Assembly (NCBI GenBank): GCA_024278175.1
Contig: JAJRTS010000074.1
Location: forward strand, 1 to 45,548
Length of the DNA stretch: 45,548 bases
Direction: 5' to 3'
DNA from: Gemmatimonadales bacterium
GTDB lineage: Bacteria; Gemmatimonadota; Glassbacteria; GWA2-58-10
Below the pieces are notes generated by a model, which was given only the letters and a program-made list of their open reading frames with translations, had not been told where the DNA came from and ran no database searches. Each line of letters opens with the position of its first letter. The first letter of the stretch is position 1. Positions 16,601-23,907 of the stretch are shown in pieces. The position numbers and the translations under genes were made by a program.

Positions 16601-18277
16601 CTCCACAGCCGACTCCTGCTCCTCGCGGCCGGTGAGAGTATATAACGGAACCGGTTCACGGAAGCCTTTGAGTTCGGCGCGCTCGAACGGCTCCACAGGG
16701 GTGACCAGGTGCTCCACCCGCGCGTAGCTCTCCCGTGCGGCCAGCAACGAACCGGGCGATTCCTTTCGTACCAGCGCCCTGGCCACCAGCCGCGCGGCCA
16801 GGTTGCAGTCCGGCCCGATAATGGTCAACTCGTTGTGCAGCAGGTTGTCGCCCACGGGACCCTGCAGGCACTGGCCCACGCTGAGGCCCGCACGCAACCG
16901 GACACTTTGGCCGAAATTGCGGCCGGTCTCCGCCAGCAAATCCCGCCAGCATTGCCAGAGCACCTCGGTGTAGAACCGCTCGGTCTCCGGCGCACCGGCC
17001 ACCTCCATGCCCAGCGAGGCCATCAGGTTGAAATCGCCCAGCGGAAAGATATTGTACTTATAGACCAGCCCGTAACGGGTCATCACGCGGTGGATTGCAT
17101 CCGCAAGCTCGCCCAGCAGGGCGCCGGAGGAAATGTTGAAATTGGCGAACAGGATGCCGGTCTCGTGCACACGGCTGGAGCGCTCATCAAACAGGTTGGA
17201 CAACTTGGCGCCGGGTCCCAGCCCCCGCACAACCTGCTGGACCAGCTCGCCGCCCTGAAGGTAGGGTGCGCTGCTTTCGATAGCGCGGACGATATCGCCG
17301 ATACCTTTTGCCGCTCCGCCTGGTTCACCGGTTGCTATTGACTTTTCGAAGCGGCCGATTTCATCCCATGTGCGTTCGGCCAGGCGGTCCATGCCGCGAG
17401 GGGTAAGCACGAGCTTGGTGAATTCACCGAAGCGCCGGGTGCGATAGTCGCCCTTCCGGAGCCAGCCGGTGGCGAGCAATTGCTCAACTCCACTGGCCGA
17501 GGCGTCGTCGTACCCCACACCCTTGACCTCGGCCAGGCGCTCGTGGACTTTCTCATCGCTGCCGCCCACTTTCTCGCTGCCCGCCAGGTGGCGGGCGCTA
17601 CGGCCCCAGGTGATCCGCGAGCGCGAGGTGGAACCATAGAATTCGCTGCGGCCATGGCTCTGTCCGGCCACAACCCCGGCGCTGGCCTTGATCTCCAATC
17701 CCTCGATAAACTTGCGGATTTCGTCCTGGTGGGGTTTTCCGGCCAGCTTGCGGGTGAGTTCCCCGCGCACTTCGGCAGTAATCGTGCCCAGGATCGAGCG
17801 GAAAGCGATTGCGCTCTTGAGGGCATCGGCGGCCGGGTCTGTATCCTCGCGCACCCCGGCCTGTCCGTAACAGGCGATCAGCACGCCCATCCGGTTGAGG
17901 CAGTAGCGGTTGAGGATGCTCATGTTCATGATGTCGCCGGCTTCCTGCTTGCCGAAGCGGTCGGTGAGAAAGGTGAGCAGCTTGGTGAATCCGCTCACAT
18001 CAATCATCACGTAGCTGGGCCTGAGTCCGGTGCGGCCCGGACGTTTGAAATAGGCCACCACGGCATCGCCGCCGCGCTCGGTAACGCCGTAGGCGGGGTC
18101 CGAGGCCGGGACGAACAGGCTCAGTCCGCGGCTCACACCGGCCAGATATGTTTTTACTTTACCGAGTTGTTTAGCTGTTAAAGACTTTCCCGGGGCAAGA
18201 GAACGAACCCAGCCCGGGTGGTAAACCGAGAGGATATTCCGGAGCGTTGCGAGGTTGGATTTGTTCAGATCGGGCAT
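13628..18277 (-). CDS. Giant soluble-adenylyl-cyclase-like protein (C1-C2 cyclase-like, NTPase, TPR), copy 2
   Basis: 1549 residues from ATG 18277 (GGGAG, 4 nt upstream); an in-frame TTG at 18307 gives 10 more residues but no RBS. It is a full-length paralogue of the following gene. C1-like region: MIDVSGFT, Asp93, then LTFLTDRFGKQEAGDIMN, almost identical to copy 1. C2-like region: LTIIGPDCNLAAR, with Thr485, Asn492, Arg496. NTPase: GRPGLGKT 614-621 and LLVIDD 759-764. A long TPR tail includes NIGECYHFMGDPARAEKHY-type repeats. The second metal-Asp hairpin of C1 is missing here too. Second gene of an apparent L,D-transpeptidase/cyclase-like/cyclase-like operon. The two products may pair as a heteromeric sensor; that is inference. 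Confidence 0.82.
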   Translation of the reverse strand: MPDLNKSNLATLRNILSVYHPGWVRSLAPGKSLTAKQLGKVKTYLAGVSRGLSLFVPASDPAYGVTERGGDAVVAYFKRPGRTGLRPSYVMIDVSGFTKLLTFLTDRFGKQEAGDIMNMSILNRYCLNRMGVLIACYGQAGVREDTDPAADALKSAIAFRSILGTITAEVRGELTRKLAGKPHQDEIRKFIEGLEIKASAGVVAGQSHGRSEFYGSTSRSRITWGRSARHLAGSEKVGGSDEKVHERLAEVKGVGYDDASASGVEQLLATGWLRKGDYRTRRFGEFTKLVLTPRGMDRLAERTWDEIGRFEKSIATGEPGGAAKGIGDIVRAIESSAPYLQGGELVQQVVRGLGPGAKLSNLFDERSSRVHETGILFANFNISSGALLGELADAIHRVMTRYGLVYKYNIFPLGDFNLMASLGMEVAGAPETERFYTEVLWQCWRDLLAETGRNFGQSVRLRAGLSVGQCLQGPVGDNLLHNELTIIGPDCNLAARLVARALVRKESPGSLLAARESYARVEHLVTPVEPFERAELKGFREPVPLYTLTGREEQESAVELAARLRRFPLVTDQGEILGGGAAAGGDRLLAAARAFVSDFGGRRRQVNRMLGFYGRPGLGKTRRLAEIMYTCAGDGWRVLWSECMSYYQGAQEGRGKSRAEDMAVPFHPFIKVLNGQVFGIRGNDSPAEALEKLRSVSRSLRGTGAGERELAVLASFLGIDRGDDGLLDSLSPEERRNVFFEQVAALFEALIAAHGKRILLVIDDLQWADSGSISLLGFLMSRIGGGLLFCAAARERERLETLVDDGGGGGRTGFMLLEAKALSRKGVRALAGVSLGLSAGENLPAALESRLAELENNPLFITEFCRKLLAGEVVFVREGKLVRFDQRAFATMSVPNRVQSVIEELINALPRREFDLIRNGSVLGNVLRCRDVAEINSAESAALAPEQAQQSLHALTGRQVLEIEVDSAADSVYHFSRALIGQSLYQGITPSQRKRLHAVAGRIWERGDEQTLEKNLNCALHYELAELPQKGAQFHLAAGRMAGELFENERAVGLLSRVERFLAEHRLDGAARLRLQMHESRCKIALALGSYEQALADSVGLKKTAVRLKLPEKRARAELLAGSTYLTRATRDDFARALASFARAGKLASGFPLLVLEARNGQSRVLLETGDIEKTEKMTLSALEGFEAVGADMDDPRTIILRARMIRTLATVRMRLGRSKQGVQAADEALAMIAAAGDGAEFMPVRAQLLNTKAICLSMAFQLPEALQTFYKARSLARKVGDVNLQLLILNNMSVTLNDSGENTKALDLLVSNYDTIHKLAGESRALAGFEFNIGECYHFMGDPARAEKHYRSALEITQRISSRQFGVNVMYNLGEALRDQDKNEEARRVLEAGARLARRHGYRQQLLDMENILGEMDMVDGNLDAASERHRSAISVARELNDDFGTGWSLRNLAADLLKMSGEANRREAGKLLEESLEFCRKAGQPENLAVTLISLLDNWDELGLQADFRARVLEELGALARKVNNDKYLEIYRRHGGSKGKMSEEQR

Positions 18278-18343
18278 CTGACTCCCGGCCAATTGACGTG
18301 GGGGCAAGAGTGCGGAGCTGCAAGCCGATCCCGGGGGGAGCGG

Positions 18344-19252
18344 TTACATCCGGCTGATTCTCTCCGAGAGAATCCGGAAGCCGTCCCCATCGCGGGTAAG
18401 GTAGAGTTTCTTGCGGCCCACCGAATGGTAGCGGTCGGAACGGTACTCTTGGTTGAAACTGACCACCAGGTAGTTGTGAAAAGCGTAAACGTTGATATCG
18501 GTCAGGGTTACTTCGATTTTTTTGTACGCCCTGTTGAGCCTCTGCTTATGGGCGCGGTGCTGGGCCTTGGTGCGACCGTAGCCGGCAAAACGTTCGTCGT
18601 AGCAGGCCATGTAGTCATCGAGCCGTTTCCCCTCCCAGCTCGATTTCCAGGCGGCGATAAACTCCAGCACGCTTGCCCGCGCGGAATCGTACTGATCCCC
18701 GGATTCCATGTGCAGGCTGTCATCGACAATGATCGGCGTGTCCCAGAGGGTGATATAATCGCTGAGCTCCATGATATCCGCGTTGGTAACCACAACACAG
18801 CCCTCCGTGTCGTAGCTTTTCTCCACCCGCTCGTCCTCGTCGACAGCGTGGAGCCAGATTCCGCTGCCGCTCTTGTGGCGCAGACGGTCGAAATCGTTGG
18901 GATAGTCCATCACGAAAGCACGCAGACCGTACTTGGCGGGAAGCTGCTCATCTTCGAGGATACCGCGGAAGAAATAGACGCCGTTGGGGGTCTTGAGGTC
19001 TCCCTCGCGCAGCTTGGTGCCGTTGTTGTTACGGCCCGTGGTGCAGCGGAAGCGTTTGTAAAGGCGGGGGCCGCCCTCGCCGCCGCGGTAGAGATAAAGC
19101 TCCTGCTCCTGCTTATCGACCAGCAGGGCATAGTCGCCGCCATCGCGGCCCATCTCCAGCAGGTACGCCGGTTTGTCCTGCTTCGGCAGCGCAGCGCCCA
19201 CAATGAGCGGAAACAGAAACACAATCGCCACGGCCAGCATCCGAATCCGCAT
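18344..19252 (-). CDS. Secreted YkuD-type L,D-transpeptidase with C-terminal NTF2-like domain
   Basis: 302 residues with an N-terminal signal peptide (cut near residue 20). The YkuD domain is at ~40-175: a basic strand YALLVDKQEQELYLY, the TPNGVYFF motif, His135 (GIWLHAVD) and catalytic Cys152 in DTEGCVVV. The usual S-x-G-C is here T-E-G-C. Residues ~185-302 resemble a SnoaL/NTF2-like fold often fused to such enzymes. Members cross-link peptidoglycan stems or attach proteins to them in the periplasm. A strong promoter lies upstream and only 66 bp separate it from the cyclase-like gene, so it probably leads that operon. Confidence 0.85.
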   Translation of the reverse strand: MRIRMLAVAIVFLFPLIVGAALPKQDKPAYLLEMGRDGGDYALLVDKQEQELYLYRGGEGGPRLYKRFRCTTGRNNNGTKLREGDLKTPNGVYFFRGILEDEQLPAKYGLRAFVMDYPNDFDRLRHKSGSGIWLHAVDEDERVEKSYDTEGCVVVTNADIMELSDYITLWDTPIIVDDSLHMESGDQYDSARASVLEFIAAWKSSWEGKRLDDYMACYDERFAGYGRTKAQHRAHKQRLNRAYKKIEVTLTDINVYAFHNYLVVSFNQEYRSDRYHSVGRKKLYLTRDGDGFRILSERISRM

Positions 19253-19346
19253 AGGCCGAACACTCTCCAGCTAACGTTGAACCGTCCATAAGCGCCGAAA
19301 CATCCCCGCGCCCACGGTCATAATTCCAGAGCAGTAATGACATGGG

Positions 19347-19376
19347 AAAATAACAATCAACCCGGCTCGATGTCAA
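19347..19376 (-). promoter_or_regulatory. Promoter of the L,D-transpeptidase / cyclase-like operon
   Basis: Minus-strand TTGACA (19371-19376) and TATTTT (19347-19352) with an 18-bp spacer. It lies about 95 bp upstream of the L,D-transpeptidase start, just past the stop of the pseudouridine synthase gene. Confidence 0.65.
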
Positions 19377-19389
19377 ACCAAAATCTCAG

Positions 19390-20166
19390 TCACGATTCGT
19401 CCCTGCGGCGCCTGCCCACCTTACCGGCCCCGGCACTGATCAGGCGGCTCAACTCCCTGTCGCTCAGGGTCCGGCACTGCCCGGGGACCAGGCCCTGCAG
19501 GGTAACCGGCCCGATCCGGTGGCGGCAGAGGTAGCGGACCTCGCAGCCCAGGGCCTCGAACATCCTGCGGATCTGGCGTTTTTCGCCCTGGGTCAGGATC
19601 ACCTCGAAAGTACCCTCGCCGTGGCTGAAGCCCAGCTTGCTGACAGACTCGGCGCGCATGTTGCGGCCATCGATCTCCATGCCGCGCTCCATACGCATCA
19701 GGCCCTCGCCGCCGGGGTTACCCCGCACCCGGACGGTGTAGTGCTTGCGGACCTTGAACGACGGGTGAGTGAGCCTCTGGACCAGCTCTCCGGAGTTGGT
19801 GAACAGTACCAGCCCCTCGCTGTTTTTATCCAGCCGTCCGGCGTAGAGCCAGCGTTTTTCGCGCTCTTCGCTCGGGAGCAGGTCGTAGACCGTGCTCTCG
19901 TTGTGCGGATCGTCGGCACTGGTCACATAGCCGATTTTCTTGTAGAGGATCAGGGCGGCGGGCCTGGCGGGAGGCGGGGCCAGCGGCTTGCCGTCCACTT
20001 CCAGTTTATCGGCGGCCGGATCGACCCTGATCGCCGGATCGGTGACAACACTGCCGTTGAGTTTCACCCGACCCTGGGCGATCAGTTTTTCGGCCCCGCG
20101 TCGGGAACTGGCGCCGGCGCGGGCCAGCACTTTCTGGATTTTCTCGCCCTGAGGGGAATCGGTCAT
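19390..20166 (-). CDS. rluB: Pseudouridine synthase, RsuA/RluB/RluE family
   Basis: 258 residues. An N-terminal S4 RNA-binding domain (~8-55, EKIQKVLARAGASSRRGAEKLI) is followed by the pseudouridine synthase domain, with the catalytic Asp in AGRLDKNSEGLVLFTN and the family motifs RKHYTVRV and EKRQIRRMFEALG. It converts uridine to pseudouridine in large-subunit (RluB) or small-subunit (RsuA) rRNA. RluB is commonly linked to scpA-scpB, as here, so the symbol is the best guess rather than certain. It is downstream of scpB, separated by a terminator and about 160 bp in which no clear promoter was found. Confidence 0.85.
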   Translation of the reverse strand: MTDSPQGEKIQKVLARAGASSRRGAEKLIAQGRVKLNGSVVTDPAIRVDPAADKLEVDGKPLAPPPARPAALILYKKIGYVTSADDPHNESTVYDLLPSEEREKRWLYAGRLDKNSEGLVLFTNSGELVQRLTHPSFKVRKHYTVRVRGNPGGEGLMRMERGMEIDGRNMRAESVSKLGFSHGEGTFEVILTQGEKRQIRRMFEALGCEVRYLCRHRIGPVTLQGLVPGQCRTLSDRELSRLISAGAGKVGRRRRDES

Positions 20167-20323
20167 TTTGGCTCTTAACGTTGTGGATTCAGATAAACAT
20201 CACTCCAAAGGGGCGTAACAAAACCTCAACGCCCTCAAAAAACAGACAGAAACGACATAGCTCAATACAGCAAAACTAAATTCAGCAGAATGAAATCATC
20301 GTTTCCGTTCGACGGCAAATTGC

Positions 20324-20349
20324 AAAAATCCCCCTTGCAGTCAAGGGGG
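20324..20349 (-). terminator. Intrinsic terminator after scpB
   Basis: CCCCCTTG (20330-20337) pairs with CAAGGGGG (20342-20349), 4-nt loop. On the minus strand it is followed by ATTTTTG. It is 47 bp downstream of the scpB stop. Confidence 0.75.
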
Positions 20350-20396
20350 AAACAGGGGGTTGTCCGGCTTTTCACGCTTTCAGTTACTATCTTTTG

Positions 20397-20990
20397 TCAG
20401 ACCAGCTCCTGCTGGGTGCCCTCGCTCTCAGCAGCAGAGAGGGCTGAACCATGGGCCTCCTGCTCACTGAGAAGCACTTCGAGCTCGCTCTCACGCGGGA
20501 GGCTTTCCAGGTCCGAGAGGCCGAAATAGCGCAGAAAATCCGGCGTGGTGCCGTAGAGCAGGGGGCGGCCCAGCACCTGGGCCCGGCCGCGGATAGTGAC
20601 CAGCTTCTTTTCCAGCAGGGATTTGAGCACTCCAACGGGGTTGACACCCCTGATCTTCTCCACCTCCGCGCGGCTGATCGGCTGACGGTAGGCCACTATC
20701 GCCAGGGTTTCCAGCGCGGCCGGGCTGAGTTTATGGGAGCCGCTCTGACGGCCCAGGCCACGGACGTACTCGGCCAGTTCGGGCACCGTACGGTACTGGT
20801 AGCCACCGCTGATTTTCATGATCCTGAACGCGCGGGCGCTGGATTGGTAGTGTTCGTTGAGCCCGGCCACCGCCGTGTGGACTTCCTCCTGTTCCATCCC
20901 GGCCAGTTCGGCCAGCCTGAGGGCAGCCACCGGTTCGCTGGAAGCGAACAGCATCGCCTCGACTACAGTCATGTTGTCATAACCACTCAT
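20397..20990 (-). CDS. scpB: Segregation and condensation protein B
   Basis: 197 residues from ATG 20990, chosen because the protein then begins MSGYDNMTVVEAMLFASSEPV, the normal ScpB start. A longer in-frame extension overlapping scpA has no family similarity. Two winged-helix domains are visible: SPAALETLAIVAYRQPISRAEVEKIRGV is the signature of the second. ScpB works as a dimer with ScpA and SMC in chromosome condensation. It follows scpA by 13 bp with only a weak ribosome site, suggesting translational coupling. Confidence 0.92.
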   Translation of the reverse strand: MSGYDNMTVVEAMLFASSEPVAALRLAELAGMEQEEVHTAVAGLNEHYQSSARAFRIMKISGGYQYRTVPELAEYVRGLGRQSGSHKLSPAALETLAIVAYRQPISRAEVEKIRGVNPVGVLKSLLEKKLVTIRGRAQVLGRPLLYGTTPDFLRYFGLSDLESLPRESELEVLLSEQEAHGSALSAAESEGTQQELV

Positions 20991-21003
20991 CTGCAACCCG
21001 TAT

Positions 21004-21852
21004 TTATTGATATTCCTTGTCGTCCACGGCCTCGCCATCGTCCGCGCCGCCCCAGTCCGCATCGCTGCCGCCGTCACGGGGATCGCAATCATTGTCCAGC
21101 GGCTCCCCGACAGGTTTCAGCTTGCGCCTGGCGATCCAGAGCTGGCCGAAAGAACCGGCCTGATCGACCATGATTTCCGAGCGTTTAGCCATCTCCAGCA
21201 GGGCCACCAGTGTGACCACGATAAACATCCGGCTGGAGTCCTCTGGCAGCAGATCGGCAAACAGCACGCGCTCCTTTTCGTTTAACAGCGCGCGGATGGC
21301 GCGGGCGCGTTTTGCCGATGAAACTTTCTCGCGGGCCACCCTGTGGACCGGCGCGGGCGGCGGCTTGCGCAGCATCAGGCGGCCGAAAGCGAGGATCAGC
21401 TCGTTGACAGTCGCGTCGATCTCCGGTTCCAGCTCCTCGCTGCGGCGGAAATACTCCACTTCGCTCCAGCCGCGCTCGGCCCTGCGTGTGCTGTCGTCCT
21501 CCAGGCGGCGCATGTGGCCGGCGATTTCCTTGAACTGCATGTACTCGACAATCTTCTCGACCAGCTCGCGGCGCGGGTCTTCCCAGTCTTCGTCCCCCTC
21601 ATCGCCACGGGGCAGCAGCAGCCTGCTCTTGATCTGCAGCAGCGTGGAGGCCATCAGCACAAAATCACCGGCGCGCTCCAGGTCGAGCTTCTCGATCCGG
21701 GCGACATACTCCAGGTACTGCTCGGCCAACATCGAGATCGGGATGTCGTAGATGTCAATCTCGTGCTTGCGGATCAGATAGACCAGCAGGTCCATCGGAC
21801 CCTCGAAAACATCCAACTGTACCTGATAGTCGTCCATCGGTCCTCGCGCCAT
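21004..21852 (-). CDS. scpA: Segregation and condensation protein A (kleisin)
   Basis: 282 residues. The N-terminal signature YQVQLDVFEGPMDLLVYLIRKHEIDIYDIPI is followed by QYLEY, then DFVLMASTLLQIKSRLLLP. The C-terminal winged helix near 190-240 (MFIVVTLVALLEMAKR) binds SMC. The acidic tail (DPRDGGSDADWGGADDGEAVDD) is variable in the family. It sits between trpS (6 bp upstream) and scpB, forming a trpS-scpA-scpB transcription unit. Confidence 0.93.
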   Translation of the reverse strand: MARGPMDDYQVQLDVFEGPMDLLVYLIRKHEIDIYDIPISMLAEQYLEYVARIEKLDLERAGDFVLMASTLLQIKSRLLLPRGDEGDEDWEDPRRELVEKIVEYMQFKEIAGHMRRLEDDSTRRAERGWSEVEYFRRSEELEPEIDATVNELILAFGRLMLRKPPPAPVHRVAREKVSSAKRARAIRALLNEKERVLFADLLPEDSSRMFIVVTLVALLEMAKRSEIMVDQAGSFGQLWIARRKLKPVGEPLDNDCDPRDGGSDADWGGADDGEAVDDKEYQ

Positions 21853-21858
21853 AGCTGC

Positions 21859-22851
21859 TTAGTACACCATACCCATCGCCTCGCGGACAAGCCGCATGGT
21901 CTCGCCGGCACGCTTGGATGCCGCCGCGCTGCCATCGGAGAGGATCTGGCGAACCTGATCCGGGTTCTTCTCGAATTCGCCGCGGCGCTCGCGGATGGGA
22001 TCAAGCACCTTGCCGAGGGCGCCGGCGAGCTTTGCCTTGCAGTCCACGCAGCCCAGCGCTCCGGTGCGGCAGTTTTCGGCTATCTCGCCGGTTTCTTCTT
22101 TATTAAATATCTGGTGGTAGGCATAGACCGAGCAGACCTCCGGTCGCCCCGGATCGCCACGGCGAACTTTCTGCGGATCGGTGACCATCCGGCGCACTTT
22201 CTGCCTGACGTTCTCATCGTCGTCGGAAATATGGATCGAGTTGCCCAGGCTTTTGCTCATTTTCCTGCCGTCGGTGCCCGGCAGGCGCGAAACCCTGGTC
22301 AGCTTGGCCCTGGGCTCGGGGAACACGCTGCTGTAGAGATGGTTAAAGCGGCGTGCTATCTCGCGCGTCATCTCGATATGGGCCACCTGGTCCTCGCCCA
22401 CGGGCACAAGGTCCGCGCGGTAGAGCAGGATGTCGGCGGCCTGAAGGATCGGGTAGCCCATCAGCCCGTAATGGATTTTCCCGCCCAGGCCCATATCGGC
22501 GATCATATCCTTGATCGTGGGATTACGCTCCACCCACGGCATGGGAGTGATCATGCCCAGTATCAGGTTCAGCTCGCAGTGCTGAATCACCCTGGACTGG
22601 ATCAGAAACTTCGCGCGCTCCGGGTCCAGGCCCACGGCCAGCCAGTCGAGCACCATCTCGTGGATATTGCCGGGTATCTCCGCGCTTTTTTCGAAACCGG
22701 TGGTCAGCACGTGGTAGTCAGCCACCAGGAAATAGCAATCGTAGGTGTCCTGTAACTTGATCCAGTTATCCAAAGCTCCCACCAGGTGCCCCAGGTGGAG
22801 CTTGCCTGTCGGGCGCATTCCACTTAAAATGATGCCCTTGCGCTGCGCCAT
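21859..22851 (-). CDS. trpS: Tryptophanyl-tRNA synthetase
   Basis: 330 residues from ATG 22851, which has AGAGG about 7 nt upstream; ATG 22857 is an in-frame alternative two codons earlier. Class I signatures: the HIGH box as KLHLGH and the KMSKS box in GRKMSKSLGNSI. GMITPMPWVERNPT and YPILQAADILLY are typical of bacterial TrpRS. It charges tRNA-Trp. It heads the trpS-scpA-scpB cluster, an arrangement common in Firmicutes and other phyla. Confidence 0.94.
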   Translation of the reverse strand: MAQRKGIILSGMRPTGKLHLGHLVGALDNWIKLQDTYDCYFLVADYHVLTTGFEKSAEIPGNIHEMVLDWLAVGLDPERAKFLIQSRVIQHCELNLILGMITPMPWVERNPTIKDMIADMGLGGKIHYGLMGYPILQAADILLYRADLVPVGEDQVAHIEMTREIARRFNHLYSSVFPEPRAKLTRVSRLPGTDGRKMSKSLGNSIHISDDDENVRQKVRRMVTDPQKVRRGDPGRPEVCSVYAYHQIFNKEETGEIAENCRTGALGCVDCKAKLAGALGKVLDPIRERRGEFEKNPDQVRQILSDGSAAASKRAGETMRLVREAMGMVY

Positions 22852-22956
22852 TACCATCCCTCTCGTTTGTTAGAATGCCATCGTCCCCCGCGCGCAGGGG
22901 GTACAAAGCAGATCTTGTTTTTACAAAGAAAACTTCCGGGTAATTCCTCCCGGCCC

Positions 22957-23604
22957 CTACATCGCCACAGCCTGCACCAGCGTCATCAGGCCGCGGAACA
23001 TCAGCCTGGCGGGCAGGAAAAAGATACTCAACAGGTTGAAATACATCGCCCCCAGCAACAGGACGAAACCGTAGGGCCGGATAGCCGCGTACTTGCGGGC
23101 CGCCTCGTAGGGCAGCAGGTTTTCCAGGATATGCGACCCGTCGAGCGGGGGGATCGGGATCATGTTGAAAACAGCCAGAATCAGATTGATCCAGATCCCG
23201 TAGTGGAAAACCTGGAAATACGGCCCGCGCCAGAACGAGGCGTCGAGCGGAACCACTTTCACCACCACCATCAGCAGCACGGTAAAACCGAGCGCCAGCA
23301 GGAGGTTGGAGATCGGCCCGGCGATACTGACAATTATATCGTCGCGGCGCGGCTGGTTGAAATTGCGCGGGTTGACCGGCACCGGCTTGGCCCAGGCGAA
23401 AAAGACAGTGCTGCCCGAGATCAGCAGCATGATCGGCACCAGGATCGAGCCGATAGGATCGATATGCGGCACGGGGTTGAGCGTGATCCGGCCCAGCATC
23501 CGGGCGGTGGGGTCGCCGGCGCGCTCGGCGGCAAGCCCGTGGGCGCATTCATGCACGACCACCGAAAAGAGCAGCACCGGCACTACTATCAGCCATTGTT
23601 CCAA
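22957..23604 (-). CDS. Site-2 protease family (M50) membrane metalloprotease
   Basis: 215 residues from TTG 23604, preceded by AAGGA (23616-23620). This start puts the first membrane helix at the N-terminus exactly as in the family (LEQWLIVVPVLLFSVVVHECAHG). An ATG at 23754 would add 50 residues of unlikely sequence across a G10 run. Zinc motif HECAH, then AGDPTARMLGRITLNP, and the third ligand motif NMIPIPPLDGSH. About six hydrophobic segments. Members cut membrane-embedded substrates; the target is unknown. The short gap to trpS has no clear terminator. Confidence 0.85.
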   Translation of the reverse strand: MEQWLIVVPVLLFSVVVHECAHGLAAERAGDPTARMLGRITLNPVPHIDPIGSILVPIMLLISGSTVFFAWAKPVPVNPRNFNQPRRDDIIVSIAGPISNLLLALGFTVLLMVVVKVVPLDASFWRGPYFQVFHYGIWINLILAVFNMIPIPPLDGSHILENLLPYEAARKYAAIRPYGFVLLLGAMYFNLLSIFFLPARLMFRGLMTLVQAVAM

Positions 23605-23783
23605 AGCGGGGTTAGTCCTTTCCGGTTCATCCTGTTGAGCCCAATGCAGATAGCCCCTTCGCTGAGGCAGCAAGCAGAAGAAAGTATAAGGACCCGGAGT
23701 TTTTTTGTCAACGAGGGCGCTGTGGGGGGGGGGTGAAAACCGGAATATTATCAACAGGGCGCCTTACGGGGTGCATTTTGCTA

Positions 23784-23813
23784 TTGACCGGCCCCGGCCG
23801 CCCGGCTTATTAT
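23784..23813 (+). promoter_or_regulatory. Promoter of the sodium/solute symporter gene
   Basis: TTGACC (23784-23789) and TATTAT (23808-23813) with an 18-bp spacer, within the divergent gap between the M50 protease and the symporter. Confidence 0.55.
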
Positions 23814-23907
23814 AGAAATTCCTGATATCCGCAAATTATAGTACCTGCCGTTAACCGGGATACGCGTCCGGCGAACGCCCCTTTATTCAGCCTCCGGAGT
23901 AAAAAGC

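Noticed and set aside
22885-22901. CCCCC/GGGGG hairpin between trpS and the M50 gene
   Set aside because: Only 5 bp and no T-tract on either strand; not convincing as a terminator.
23724-23733. Run of ten G, initially considered part of the M50 protease N-terminus
   Set aside because: The family start at TTG 23604 fits better. The run lies upstream and may be length-error-prone, so the longer ATG 23754 start was not used.
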